Part shown: in pieces, positions 1 to 12,012 of the stretch | How positions within the stretch are numbered: position 1 is the first letter of the stretch | How the letters are laid out: each line of letters opens with the position of its first letter | Source of the DNA: Panicum virgatum | Lineage: Eukaryota > Streptophyta > Magnoliopsida > Poales > Poaceae | Direction of reading: 5' to 3' | NCBI RefSeq assembly: GCF_016808335.1 | Contig: NC_053136.1 | Span: forward strand, 974,531 to 1,038,530 | Length of the DNA stretch: 64,000 bases | Position numbers and translations under genes: made by a program | Notes under the pieces: model-generated | What the model was told of the DNA's origin: nothing | What the model saw: only the letters and a program-made list of their open reading frames with translations | The model's database searches: none

Positions 1-3000
1 GCTCAGCGGCATACAGGCTCTCTTCAGTGCCATTTGTGAAGTTACCATGAAGATCCACTGCCTGCTTCGAAGGAATGTGGTCACTTCTCAAGTTAACAGA
101 TGAGCTCTCATGTGGTGAAAATCTATCATTATGTATTTTGTTCCTTCTCCCAACTAGGATTCCTAATTTTTTATAGAAATATCTTATGAGTTCCTCATTG
201 TATCCATAGTTCAAGCAGTCTGCAGCAAGGTCTAGTGATTCTCGATGATCCAACTTGGAATATTTCAGGAGAGAAGCAGCACGCCAACACTGAAGCAAAT
301 ATTAAAAAAACTTTAAAATTAGATGAAAACCAGTGTAAAAGCAAACTAAGTAACTCCTGGGTGCCTATCTTACCAAGGCTATGTTGAATGCGCGCAGTAT
401 GCCCTGTGGCTCACGCATTAATAGATGATTATTTAAAACATACTCAAGGAGCTGCTTGGCCTTAAAGCATACATTATCCTGCAGTTGTGATTCATGTGAG
501 ATGGCAATTAAATCTGGGAAGAACGAAAAAGTAGTCCAAAACCAAAGGAACAGAAACTTCTATAAATAATGAGATCAGTATGACACTAGGCGCAGAGAAA
601 GGAAGTAAAAAACTTTAGCAGGACTATTGTTCATGTTAAAGTATATAACAAGCAGTAGTACATCACTGTTTCATACATGCATCAAGAATATATAACCATC
701 AGGCATACCACGGAAAATCATAAAAGGCGCAGAAGAGCAACTCTGGACAGCAGATGTCACACAATCCTTGTTTCTAGTTTTGAGCAAAAGAAAACTACAG
801 AAGATCTTACTTAGTACATACCGGTAGTTTTAACACCTTAATGAGCTTTGATAACTCGCGCTTAAGTTCAGCATGAAGACTTTTAGGCGTGCTCTGGTTT
901 TCCATCCCTTCAAAACGAACTGTATAACTGTATTAGAACAACGTAATATGTACACCTAAGAACAGAAGAAACTGCCATTTCAAATCGTTTTACCTGCTTC
1001 AGGAAGTAAATGAACATCAGCACTGGATGGAGTACCAGTTTCAGGAAATAGGTTATTATTAGTCGCATCTGATGAAAACTTTGAAGATGAACCTGCAATT
1101 TCACCTGTTTTGCTAAGCTTCCTTCTGGTTTCATTAGTTTCTTCAGTGGGAACTTTGATTGGTTTATTGCGCTGACAACAGGATTTCCCATTAAGCAACT
1201 TTAACCAGAATTTAGGTGGATCTCCATCCAGTGAAGACGCTCCCTCTCTCTCACCTATCAGAATAATGTTTCTTGAATAAAACTCACCACTCATACAAGC
1301 TTTTGATATGATTGCACTATTTATTTTGCAGCTATCTTCAATATCTGTGGACAGTGCTGTTAAGAATTCCAAAAGTACTTTATCCATCATTAATACTGTG
1401 TTCCTTTCATAACTTTTACTAGCACAGTTATCTTGCTGAAGGTCGTCAACTCTACTGAAGAGGAATGATATACCCCAGCTTAGCAAGCAATGGCTTAAAC
1501 TAGGCAATATATCTCGGTCGTTGCTATCAATAGTCATGCTTTGCTTTGCAAGCACAAGACCCTTTTCCTCCACTGTGAAAGGAGTATACAAGCGGAAAAT
1601 GCGCACATACTTCAGTTGTGACTCTATTTTGATCTTTCGAAGAGCCTTCAGATCATTTAATGGATTCAGGTCACTACCATAAATGATAATGGTATCAACA
1701 GATGAAAGGTTTATGCTGGAGTGGCATGCACGGCTATCAATCAGAAAAACAAATCGCCCTTTGGTTGTGTCATTGAACATATTCATTGCTTCTTGTTTCA
1801 CTGAAAATGCTGAACGGTTTTGAACGCGTTCGTATGACTCGGGGCCAAATTTTTGGCGTACAAATTCTTCTAAGATATTACCCATACCGTCTCCAACCGC
1901 TCCATCAGACTGCCACAGTGCAAAAAAACAATTAAAATCATGTTGAACTCATAAACTAAAGCATGTCCTTTAAAAAAATAAACTAAAGCATGCCCTCAAT
2001 ACATGCTGCCTGCAGAGGGCTGACATTACAGCCTCTTAGATTTTATGCAGAATTCATGACCTCATAACCAAGAAAAATATAAAAAAACCAAAGCCAATGC
2101 CAGTAACAGAGAATAATACTGTTAAGAGTCCATTGATAATTCTTCAAATTCATAATAACTAGAACTATCCAGTTCTAATTAATGTTTTGCTAGCTAGCAT
2201 GGGAGTTAACCAAAATGTAGCTTAAAACATTATAAGATGAAAAATTGACAAATGAGAATGACATAGAATACCTTGGAGATAAGCAATTATGCTTGCAAAA
2301 GGACAAGTATAATGACTGCTAAAACTAAGAATCTAGGGCACGAATAAACGAAGGAAAAGGCAGGCATAACTCACTTGAAAAAGAACAATGACTCTTAATC
2401 TCTTCTTCCTGATCTCTTTAATCATTTTTTCAAGAAGCAGTAATTTACCACTCTCGAGCATTCTACCATCTGTGGATTCAGTTACATCACAAGTGTTGGC
2501 AAGTGAATGTTGTACGCCAACGAGGCAAGGGTGATTGCAACACTGTTACATAAAGCCAAGAAGCAGCAGTGTCAATAACTTCACAGAAAATGTGCGTGCA
2601 AACGCAGATTGAAAATGAATGGATTTTCTGAAAGCAAACCTTCCAAAGACACATAACAATATCACGAAGAGCTCCAGCGCTGTCAGTTGCCGTTTGTGAC
2701 TGCAGGATAGATGAGTTTGCACGCAACATAGAAGAATAGAGTTCTAGCTGCACTTGTGAAAGGTAAGCAGGAACCCAATACTCCAAAAAATTTGAAGAAC
2801 CCGCTTTTCGCTCATATGCGATATGGCGTGTAAACCTTGCTCTCAACACAGCAAGAGCATCAGCATCAACATAAGCTCCATTATCTTCTTGTTCCGAGTT
2901 AAGGAAAGCTAGTAGGTTCTTGTATTCGAGAAGATTATCCTACAAAATAGCAAGATTCGACATGGAATTATTTGACAGTGGTATAGAAGCAAAGTTATAG

Positions 3001-6000
3001 TTTAGAGCTGATGAAAGGCACCTGCACTGGAGAGCTCAAAAGCAACACCCGGAAATCTGTTGGAAGTTGCTTGAGTTGTTTGAGGTGTTTCAAAATTGAG
3101 CTTTGACAATAGTCAACAATAACTGCCTCCCAACCAATGCACTCTAAATTTTTAATGTTCTGTGTCATGGCAGATAAAAATGGTTAAGAATTAGCTAAGT
3201 GTAATAATGACAACACCAAGGTGTTAAAAAGGAGTCATTTATGTGTCCTAACCAATAAGGAACATTAATAGGGCTGAGAAAATCATTACAAAGTACCTCT
3301 AAGATAGCATCAGGATGAGCTAGGAGTACATGTAACATCGTGTGTCTTCTGTTCTCATGGAATTCTGGATTCTGAACTAGTTTGTGCACATCTTTCTCCC
3401 CGTCATACACAATAACGTTGATACATGGTGCAAAGCGACTGAACTCAGCCTCCCATAAGGGTAGTGAAGCATTTGTGAGAAGTAGAAAAGGTTGGCAGAC
3501 ATCAGGTAAAACTGACAATACGAATAAGATGGCCTTCATTACATGCTCCTGCATTATAAATGAGTTAAATAAATTTTCTTTCTTTCTTTTTACGAAGGAG
3601 AATAAAGATTGAAAAATCCAAATATAGCTGTAAAGATCCGCATGCAGAAATGCAACATTATATTTGGATAAAAGAATGTCGCCGAACATCTAACAATACC
3701 ACTATAACTAGAAACTGACAAACCAGAAAATGTGGAAGTATAGGTGTCAAAAATAAGTTGTTTATGGTGCAAGACTGTAATGCTGCTAAACTTTGCATAG
3801 TTATTACCTTATCATCAACAAATACAGCACCTTGAGACTTGTGCCAGAACTCACGGAGTTTATTAATAGAACACAAATGATCATTGTCAAAATCAGGATG
3901 GCACCCATCTGGCAATCTCTGAAGTTTCTGAAATGGACTTTCCTTAACCTGTAAAGAGAAATATCATGTATTTCAATAAGGACAGGAATGAGTTAGTATC
4001 AGGACCTATTGAAAATACGAGTCCAGTGTCCAACATGGCTCTAGATTTCCCATGCAATCCAAGCACAAGAAAAGACATGGGGTTCCTGAGGGTCACACAC
4101 AATTATTTCCTGGACTATTTGGGAGAGAAGACGCATGGATGCTATGATACAAGAGACAGCAAGCTAGGCAAAAAGCAACTGTGCAAGGGACCATATGGTC
4201 ATGGTTCTTAAAGCGTTAAGGCGAGGCACGGCGAGCGACCCCGTTTGCAAGGCGAGGCGACGCCTAGGCGAGCAAGGCGACGCCTTACCCATATGCCACA
4301 AGGAGGAAATGGAAAGAAATAGGAAATAAAAAGAGTAAAAAAGGCAAAGAAGAGGGCAGGCTGCTGCCCAGCCCAACAATTAGGCCCAGCCCAACAATAG
4401 CATGCTATAACCCTCCAGAACCCTCTCCCACTTGTTGCCCTCTGCCCTCTCATCCGCGCCGCCGTCTGCCCTCTCAGCTCTCCCTCTCCCTTCGCGCCGC
4501 CGGCCCGCCGGCGCTCCTCCGCCCGCCGCCGCCGCTGGCCCGCCCTTGCTGCTCCGCCAGACGCCGCCGCCGGCCCCGCGCGACACCACTACCGGACCCG
4601 CGCGCCGTCGCCAGGCCCTCGCGCCGCCGAAGCTCGTCGGCGCTCCCTCTCCCACCTTCCTCACCATGCTCAGGTAGGCCGCCACCCCTCCCTCTTGTTC
4701 CCCTTCCCCCGCAGATCGTCGAAATCCTTCCCCTCCTCTTCCTCTCCCTCCTCCCTCACCCTCCCTCTCAGTTTGCTTCTCTTTTGGCACGGCGTCGGCG
4801 GACGCCTTGGATTTTTGAGCGCCTGGACGACTAGGCGTCGCCTAGGCGACGCCTTAAGAACCATGCATATGGTGCAGTAAAATGCGCACAAACATATCGA
4901 GTTAGAATTAGCAAGCCAGGTTCAGTTACTAAAGTTTTGGTGGCTAGTATCAAGATCAATCATCTTAAACAGTGAAGGTATCTGCATAGCTCACAAGACA
5001 GAGACTATCACATATATGTGTTTCGGTTTCATAAAGTTCATTGCCTTAAAAGGGAGGACTAACAAACTAACATGTAAGTACCCAAACATCAAAACAGTTA
5101 GGACATATTGCATATCTGAAAGGGGTGGAGTTGAACCCATCAGCTGTAAACAAGATAATGGTACCTTGTTTGTTTTTGTGGGAATAGATGATTGCTCCGA
5201 TCCAGTAACTACAGCTGCAAAATAAGACACAAATCAGATATGTCAACATATCTGCATGATACTAAGGCATCCTAAACAGCCAAGCGTGGTTATCAATATC
5301 ATGTTTTCCTTTCCTGCCCCATCCAGTAAGGATGTTTGCACAAAATGCAAGTTTGCATCTATTCGCGCCACACAAAGTTTTTGGTAAAACTTCCATATTT
5401 TTTCTTCCACACATCAATTTCTGTAAATTTTGAATTGAGCCTATCCGATCAGTTTATTACCATACAACTGTTCCAAGCCAATTTCTGTAAATTTTGAATT
5501 GCTGCAAATGGACAACAGATTGCTTAACTCTATATAAACCACAAAAAAAACAGCCTGACCCCTAGAGATGGTGATATGTGACCTAAGTGGATAAATGGAT
5601 AATGGTGAGACCATGAAGTACCTGTGGCTACACCCTTGCTCCTCGGCGTGAATTCTGACAAGTAGTTGCCCCTAGGCATACATTTTCGCTTCTTTGGTGA
5701 ACTCCTAGCACTCCCAACCATGGCGTGCTCACTCAACTGCCCTTTCACACCGTCCTTGGAGCTGTAAGTTCTGTTTGGATCTCTTGGCGTCAGAGGAGCT
5801 GAGCCACTGACCTTGACTGCCTCTGAAATTCCGTGGGGTGCTTCCTCCATTAGTGCCTTTCGCTTCTTCTCATAAGAGCCCGATGCCTCACCGCCCAACG
5901 TTGTGGGAGGAAATCTGTAAGGGTTCGGAGTACTCCGACTTGACCTCCTCGCAGGGGCCAAGCTGGACAGTTGGCGTGACCTCAAGTGCGGACCATTTAT

Positions 6001-6081
6001 AGCATTCCGGCTGCCGTTTCCGATTGTCGTGTTGCTTCCAGCTGCTCCATCTATCAATGATCCCCCTGGAGTGCTTGCCAT
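1..6081 (-). CDS. MOM1: MOM1-like transcriptional silencing factor, degenerate SNF2 helicase (5' part, runs off left edge)
   Basis: Eleven exons can be joined in phase: 6081-5622, 5214-5165, 3948-3808, 3548-3297, 3159-3022, 2939-2640, 2542-2375, 1909-994, 919-822, 559-374 and 289-1, about 999 codons, continuing past base 1. The N-terminus (about 150 residues) is basic and Ser/Pro rich with KKRK-like stretches, as in nuclear proteins. Exons 3-6 look like the first RecA-like lobe of a SNF2 protein, but I see no Walker A motif, and the DEAH position reads VDYCQ. Exons 7-8 match SNF2 helicase lobe 2: CNHPCLV, SGKLLLLEKM, RVIVLFQ, then FVFLIDSRACHSSINLSSVD and FRLYTPFTVEEKGLVLAKQ. In Arabidopsis MOM1 maintains transcriptional silencing without needing ATPase activity; a similar nuclear role here is inferred. 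The ATG at 6081 opens the first GC-rich exon, and the 5' leader lies above it. The intron between exons 2 and 3 carries a hAT insertion. The C-terminal part, including any CMM2 region, is outside the window. Confidence 0.85.
4200..4865. mobile_element. Non-autonomous hAT-type element in a MOM1-like intron
   Basis: An 8-bp target duplication CATATGGT lies at 4192-4199 and 4866-4873. The ends are inverted: CATGGTTCTTAA at the left and TTAAGAACCATG at the right, each followed inward by AAGGCG/CGCCTT-rich subterminal repeats. An 8-bp duplication is the hAT hallmark. The core (about 4430-4800) is very GC-rich, unlike the AT-rich host intron, and reads like a plant gene leader and first exon, including an ATG-CTC-AG followed by GTAGG near 4665-4678. 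No transposase is present. The element probably moved in trans, and the core may be captured host DNA. Confidence 0.8.
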
Positions 6082-6583
6082 TTGGCCTCCCTGGCAATAG
6101 CATCATCAATCGAACGAACTTTTTGTCAGCCACAAGGCGCCAACTAGGAAACGCAGAAGCACGAACGAGAGAGGGCAACAACGAGAAAGGAAATTGCTCT
6201 TACGACCAGGAGACACCAAACCCTAAATGGTAAGCATTCATCAAGAACACGATCAGAATTCCGCAAAAGCAAGTAGCGCGGAAGCGAGACACGGGCGGGC
6301 GGGGGTGCTGAGATTATACCTCCGGGGAGCACGCCCGGCGGGGAATGCGGCCCCGCGGCCGGATCGCGGTGGCGGAGGCGGCGACGCTAGGGTTCGGCGC
6401 GGCGGGGTTGCGCAGCCGACGCAGTGGGAGTGGGGTTTTGCGAGCTCCGCGGACGCGGAGGGACGGTGGTGAAGGGACGCGGGCGGTGGGTGGGGGCGGG
6501 GGCCCTCCTCCTCCTCCAGACCTCCCCTGTCCTGTAGGCCTCCGTCGCTCTCCGTGAGGCCTTTATGCCTCTGTTTGTCTTTG
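6082..6583 (-). promoter_or_regulatory. 5' leader and promoter region of the MOM1-like gene
   Basis: This stretch lies directly upstream of the MOM1-like ATG. It shifts from moderate to very high GC between about 6290 and 6560. No TATA box is obvious, which fits a broadly expressed gene with a GC-rich promoter. The ORFs in it are GC-rich shadows without domain likeness. The exact start of transcription, and whether the leader is spliced, cannot be read from the sequence. Confidence 0.4.
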
Positions 6584-6824
6584 GTGTGTTTAGTTCCGCG
6601 AAAAATTTCCAAAATTTTTCTCAATCGAGCATCATATCGAATCTTACGATATACGTATGGAGTATTAAATGTAGTTAAAAAATATAACTAATTGTACAGT
6701 TTGGTTGTAAATGACAAGACGAATCTTTTGAAACTAATTACTTCATGGTTAGACAATAGTTGCCAAATAAAACCAAAACGTGCTACAACAACTTTTTCGC
6801 GAACTTTTCGCGAACTAAACACAC
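6584..6824. mobile_element. MITE with GTGTGTTTAGTTC termini
   Basis: Perfect 13-bp inverted termini: GTGTGTTTAGTTC at the left and GAACTAAACACAC at the right. A direct repeat TCTTTG flanks it at 6578-6583 and 6825-6830. It is AT-rich, 241 bp, and non-coding. This terminal motif is common to grass MITEs. The superfamily is uncertain because the flanking repeat is 6 bp long rather than 3 or 8. Confidence 0.7.
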
Positions 6825-6904
6825 TCTTTGGGTTTTTTACCTCCTTCCTCCTCCACCCACCTCCTCTACCTCTAGGCTTCACTGCTCCCCGACGCTGCCA
6901 GCCT

Positions 6905-7613
6905 CGGTTACACGGATACTCCTAGATGGTGCCGTATCGCGCATCCGACACGTTTTGGATACAGATACATCCCAGATACGCTTTGGATATGGTTCCAGCC
7001 GTATCCTAAAAGATCGGATATTTATAGTCTTGGATACTCGTATCGGATATATTTACGCCACGGCCCGAAGCATTAGCAAGCCCAGTTAGCCCACCAAACT
7101 TGAACTACTACTTCTCCCCTCCCCTCCGTGACCTAGCAGCAGCCGCCACAATCCCGTGCTCCCTCACGAACCCTCCCCTCCCCTCCTGCTCCTCCCTCAC
7201 GAACCCCTAGATCCGGTGGCCGCCGGCCGCCGGCGAGCTCATTCCGCAGCAAAAATCAGTTGCCGGCGAGATCCTCCCTTCGAAACAAGTAAGTTCCTCC
7301 CTGGACAGCTACCCTCCCCATGTTTTGCGCCTACTGACCTAGCAGTAGCCACCACAATCCCGTGCTCCTGCTTCTCCCTCACGAACTCCCAACCTGGTCC
7401 TGTTTCCCCTAGATCCGCCGGCCGCCGGCGAGCTCCTTCCGCATCAAAAATCGGTCGCCGGCGAGATCCTCCCTTCGAAACAAGTTCCTCCCTGGACAGC
7501 TACCCTCCCCATGTTTTGCGCCTACTGCTCTAGTGCTAAGGTCTGAATTGAAGCCCCCTCTTCTCCTTTCTTTGTTGTTTTGGTAGTACGAGATGGCACA
7601 GATTGATGAACGT
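6905..7613 (+). mobile_element. Left part of an eroded hAT-like transposon
   Basis: From about 6905 the sequence is full of GTATC/GATAC-type subterminal motifs (for example CCGTATCGCGCATCCGA). Similar motifs recur at 25100-25170 on the far side of the nested retrotransposons. After a duplicated leader (7130-7535), a short ORF starts with ATG at 7593. That ORF is cut at 7613 by the LTR insertion and resumes at 24692. I infer an internally deleted hAT-like element that served as the oldest insertion site. The outer ends are not defined, and no target duplication was found. Bases 6825-6904 show nothing recognisable. Confidence 0.45.
7130..7535 (+). repeat. Tandem duplication of about 207 bp in the hAT-like leader
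   Basis: Two copies begin with GACCTAGCAG at 7130 and about 7337. Both contain CCGGCGAGATCCTCCCTTCG and end with CCCCATGTTTTGCGCCTACT. The copies differ by small indels and substitutions, so the duplication is not very recent. The sequence looks like a GC-rich untranslated leader. Confidence 0.7.
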
Positions 7614-8651
7614 TGTCGGTACCTCCGGACTGGGGTACCCCCTCTTGCTAGGTCCAAGAGCCGCGTAACTACGCCCTAAGGAGCTGAGCAACCGGACCCA
7701 TGGGGTCCGACTCCATCTCGCTGGACCAGCAGTCCCGGACCCGCCTTTCGCGCGGGGCGGGTCCGGTCTCACCACGTGTCCCGGAGAACGGAGCGCTCAG
7801 CCAAATAGCCGGGGTCCCGGACCCCCACATACTATCCGGACCCCTCTTGGTGAGGGAACAGACACCCCGCCTGTGGGGGTCCGGAGCCGCCACGTGTCCG
7901 CAGGAGCAGGCACGCGCGCGGCCGCGACGCTTCCCCGGGAAGGGCTCGCCCACCTACCGCATTTAATGCGGTAGACGTAAGTGCGCTCTGCTGTGGCGGA
8001 GCCCGAGGTGACTTCTGCCAGGGTGTACTGTTGACCGCACGTTACCAAGGCGCACAGTGCAGCCGCCAGTGCTATCCATGCTTACCAGTCTGCTACGCAA
8101 GTTAGACTCGACAGCTCGGCGACGGAGTATCTTAACGTCTACACGATAGACCCACAGTCTACGCCGCAACCTACTCTGCCTCAACGGGCGCCTCGCCGAT
8201 GGGACAGGTGAAGGCCCCCCTCGGTCAGAGAGACCACAAGGCGATGAAGCATATCCAGTAAGAGATTCTCCATCGCTGAAGCATTGTTAGTGACCTTCTG
8301 ATAGTGTACTATACATCCTTGTTGGGCCCACCTGTCGGGGCCCAACACCCGTGTACGGCGCCTCCTTTGAGCTATAAAAGGGAGACGCCCGTTAGAGAAG
8401 AACCCAAGTCCAAAACAGGGGCTTGGAGCCAGAGGATAGACTCATCCACGGATCCAAGAGCAATACAACTCTCAGTGGACGTAGTGTGTTACGCTCCGGC
8501 GGCCCGAACCACTCTAAATCCTTGAGTGTTCTTGTGTTCTTGCTCCATGAGTAGATCTGGGTAATCGCTAGCTCTCCCCGAGTAACCTCCCTCTGGGATT
8601 AGGCGGGTGCATTCCGCCACCCGGCGGTGGCCCTCTCCTAGAGCCACGACA
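7614..8651 (+). repeat. 5' LTR of the outer element
   Basis: 1038 bp, TG...CA bounded. It has a TATA box (TATAAAAG at 8373-8380) preceded by a CTTTGAGC stretch. The corresponding 3' LTR lacks roughly 457 bp of this sequence, about 7895-8351, so this copy is the full-length reference. It is followed at once by a primer-binding-like TGGCGCCGT. Confidence 0.88.
8373..8380 (+). promoter_or_regulatory. TATA box of the outer 5' LTR
   Basis: TATAAAAG sits about 270 bp before the LTR end, a normal place for the U3/R junction. The same motif is kept in the 3' LTR at 24408-24415. Confidence 0.65.
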
Positions 8652-8653
8652 TC

Positions 8654-8671
8654 TGGCGCCGTCCATGGGGA
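8654..8671 (+). other. Primer binding site of the outer element
   Basis: TGGCGCCGT begins 2 bases after the LTR. From memory this resembles the 3' end complement of plant tRNA-Asp (TGGCGCCGTTGCC...), with mismatches further in. The tRNA assignment is tentative. Confidence 0.5.
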
Positions 8672-10532
8672 AGCGCGCAAGCGTCGGTCAGATCTCCGCT
8701 CACTTCCTCGTCTCCGGGGTTGAGCTCATCCTCTGCAACAACGACGAAGAAGATGAAGAGGGGCACGGCACCACCTGTGCCGCATGCCCCGATACCGAAG
8801 CGACAGTATCCTCGGCGCGGTGGCGCACGGCAGCGGCGTCTGCTGTGCGTCGCCACCACGACACCTCAGAGCCGGCACGGTGGGGCGCAGGGGCGACGCC
8901 TGCCGTGCGTCGCCCTGCGTCATCCCAGAGTCGGCTCAAGGTTTCCTCTCAAGCAACCACCCGGGCCCCCCTGCGGCGGCACGGCGTCGGCTCGAGGTTT
9001 CCTCTCAAGATGGAGCCTGGAGCCGGAAGGATGTCTGTCGCCTTCTCCCTCGCCTGGCGCAGGCCTCTCTTGGCGCTGCTGCAGACAGGCGTCGACCTCC
9101 GCCATCGGGCGCGGGGGCCCTGTGCCAGCACCAAGGCGAAGCCGGCGAACGACCGCCCTTCTCCACGCTCCGTGCTCGTCCAAACGAGCACCCGACCTTC
9201 CGATGCGCCAGGGCGTCAAGCTGGCTTCAGCACATCGAGGGCAGCCATCGGGCTGGCTTTCGCCGGCAGCTGGCAGTGGCAGGGCCACTCCCATTCAAAG
9301 CCAAAGAATTTGTTCTCATGCAAACTAAGCATGAAACAAATTCTTGTGCGAAGGAGGGCCCGGCAAGCTCCCGAGGTGATGCTGGATGATGCTGTGTAAG
9401 CATGTCCAAGGCACCTTCTCCCCAATGACTAAGAAGAACCTCCAAGGTGGCAGTTCCACTCAGCTAGGAACGTGCATGCCTTATGAAGCGGTAGCTGTAG
9501 GTTACCACTAGATAGAATTGAGTTAGTTTCTCCTTTATAATGATATGGTGCCTACGTGTGGTCCAGAGCGGTAAAGGTCCGCCCTTGTAAACCCGACCTC
9601 TGGCTTCATCGCACAACAGGCGACACCAGCAGGTGGTCCAGAGCGGTAGAGATCCGCCCTCGTCATCCCGACCTCTGATGTACACCACAAATCAAGTAAT
9701 GAATGAGATTTGCTTTCTCAGTCCTATCTTACTTTAACCTAATAGCACTTGTTCGTTCAACCTGCATGTTTCTTTCTCCCGCACAGAATTTTTTCTTTTG
9801 TTGCTAACAATCCAAGTTGAGCTGCTGACTTGTGGTCAGGTGGGGGACACCCCTTCTAGCTGGAAGGCAGTTCGGACCCCTAGGGACCTGCTTGGAGAAG
9901 TGGAGCTCGTATCCAGGGGTAGAGAAGCTCCGCGTAGCTTTGCCTGATAATGTACCATAAGCCTACGTACTTCACTGCCCTGTTACGAGTCCCCTAGTAT
10001 CCAAGGCTGCTGTCCCTAGAGGTCCCGGGCTCCCTTCTAGTATAAGGCCTGGTTTCCTACGCCTTGCTGCAGGGTCCGGTGATGTAATCCATGGGATCGT
10101 CAGCAACGCCCCAAGTCCACTCCGGTGGCCCGCTCCGGCGGAGATCGCTCGCCACGGTCGCCCCAAGTCTACTCCGGTGGCCCGCTCCGGCGGAGACCGC
10201 TCGCCACGGTCGCTCCAAGTCCACTCCGGTGGCCCGCTCCGGCGGAAACCGCTCGCCACGGTCGCCCAGAGCCGGGTCCGGGGAAGTAGTTCTTGTCCCC
10301 TGGGCGGTTCAAGGTCCATGCAGCCGCTTAGCTCGGTTCCGAACCCTAAGCCTGCACCTTCGCCGCCCTACGAGAAGCGCTCTAGTACCTGAGCCTGGCA
10401 ACAAGTGCTATGACCTAAAGGGGTCCGGAGCACCCGCTCACGACATGAGCACACCAACGCAATCAGCATTGCGTCACGATAATGGCCCCACCTGCGGGTT
10501 CGTACCTCTCCCGAGGTGGGCCCGGGGGCCAC
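8672..10532 (+). other. Internal region of the outer element, no retroviral domains
   Basis: A 244-codon ORF (8665-9399) starts within the primer site. It is Arg/Ala/Ser rich from high GC content, and I recognise no domain. Two near copies of a GTGGTCCAGAGCGGTA segment lie at about 9557 and 9634. A 52-bp tandem repeat is listed separately. The last bases (about 10512-10532, GGTGGGCCCGGGGGCC) form a purine-rich priming tract before the 3' LTR. Confidence 0.6.
10111..10266 (+). repeat. Three tandem copies of a 52-bp unit
   Basis: Units start with CCAAGTC at 10111, 10163 and 10215 and each contain CGCTCGCCACGGTCG. They differ at only a few positions. They lie inside the internal region of the outer retrotransposon. 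Confidence 0.9.
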
Positions 10533-10732
10533 TGTCGGTACCTCCGGACTGGGGTACCCCCTCTTGCTAGGTCCAAGAGCCGCGTAACTACGCCCTAAGG
10601 AGCTGAGCAACCGGACCCATGGGGTCCGACTCCATCTCGCTGGACCAGCAGTCCCGGACCCGCCTTTCGCGCGGGGCGGGTCCGGTCTCACCACGTGTCC
10701 CGGACAACGGAGCGCTCAGCCAAATAGCCGGG
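10533..10732 (+). repeat. 3' LTR of the outer element, first part
   Basis: Nearly identical to 7614-7813 of the 5' LTR. It stops at the CCGGG target site at 10728-10732, where the gypsy element inserted. The LTR resumes at 24305. Confidence 0.9.
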
Positions 10733-11853
10733 TGTAACATCCCGAAAACTCACCAAAAATAAATCGTGCGCTAAAGTTGTTGAGCTCGACTCAAACCCTG
10801 AACCCTAATTCCCAGAAACCCTCCCGAACAACCCGACACCCGACTTCAATCCACGTCTCATCTCCTTCCCATCCAACGCGACGCGTCGTGACCGGCCGCC
10901 GCGAATCCCGCCCCCCTCTTTTTCCCTCTCTCCTTTTCCCTCTTCCCCTCCGACCGCGTGCCCCACATCCCACGGCCCGCACGCCACGCGTGGCCGACCG
11001 CGGCCGCGGTCGCCGCTGGCGCGCACCGCCCCTCCCCCTCCTTTTTCCTTTCTCTCCCTCCCTTTTCCCCATTTCCTTTTTCTTTAATTCTTTTTCCTAT
11101 TTTCTTTTCCTTTTTCCCTTCACCCTTTTTCCTTTTTCTTTCTTTTCCTCCCTTCCTTCCCTCTCTTCTCTCCTCCCTCCCCTGTCGCGCGCCCAGCCGC
11201 GCCGCCCGCCTCCGGCCTGCCTGCCCGCGCGCGCCCCATCCTCCCCCCGCGCGCGACACCGGCCGCCTTCTGCTCCGCCCCGCTGCACCCTCCACCCCAG
11301 CGCGTGCGCCCCGCTCGGCCTGCCCTCGCGCGCACGAACAGCGCTCGGCCCAACCGCGCCGCGATGCCGCGCACCGGCCAACCCTGCCGCACGCCCCGCC
11401 TCCCTCCCGCGCGCGCACCTCCGCTCCCGGCTGTGCACGCGCGAACGCGCCAGGCCGCCCTGAGCCGCGCCCGTCCCCACCCCGCCTGCCCCGCTCCCGC
11501 GCACCGCCGCCTCGCCGCCCGCGCCACCCCGCTGCGCCTCGCCCCGCTTGCGCGCACACGCGCACGGAGCACGGGGCCGTGGGCGAACGCGCCGGGCCGC
11601 AGCGACGTGAGCTCCGCCGAGCCCACGTGCGCGCCTGGCCACGCCGCGCGCCGCCCGCCGCTGCCCCGCACAGCGCCGCCCTGTGCTCACCGCTGCCGCA
11701 CACGTCCCGTCATCCCTGCACAACATCGCTGCCCGTGCGCCGCTCCACGACGCGCGAGTGCGGCCGAGCGCCATTAAGGCCCGCCGCGCCGCCCGCCGGG
11801 CGCCACCTACTCGCCACCGGCCACGCCCCCCCCCCAAACCGACCTACAACGGC

Positions 11854-12012
11854 TATAAAAGGCCCCGCCGGCGCCGCTCCTCCGCACCCAAACTTCCCCG
11901 GCCACCACCGCCTCTCCTCGCAGTTCACAGCGCCGCCGCCGCCGCCATTTCCGCCTGCCGCCGCCGGTTCACGTCGCCCTGCTCCCTCGCCGCGCCCCGA
12001 GCCGAGGTGAGC
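11854..12012 (+). promoter_or_regulatory. LTR promoter and leader splice donor (5' LTR)
   Basis: TATAAAA at 11854-11860 is followed by a C-rich leader without ATG and then CCGAG|GTGAGC, an excellent plant 5' splice donor (exon end 12006). The same arrangement is kept in the other LTR. It gives one short first exon that could be joined to several downstream acceptors. Confidence 0.6.

Noticed and set aside
10777..12010. Long overlapping ORFs in the GC-rich part of the Tekay-like LTRs (also 20956-22495)
   Set aside because: They exist in several frames on both strands, are Arg/Pro/Ala rich and have no domains. They follow from high GC and pyrimidine tracts in U3.
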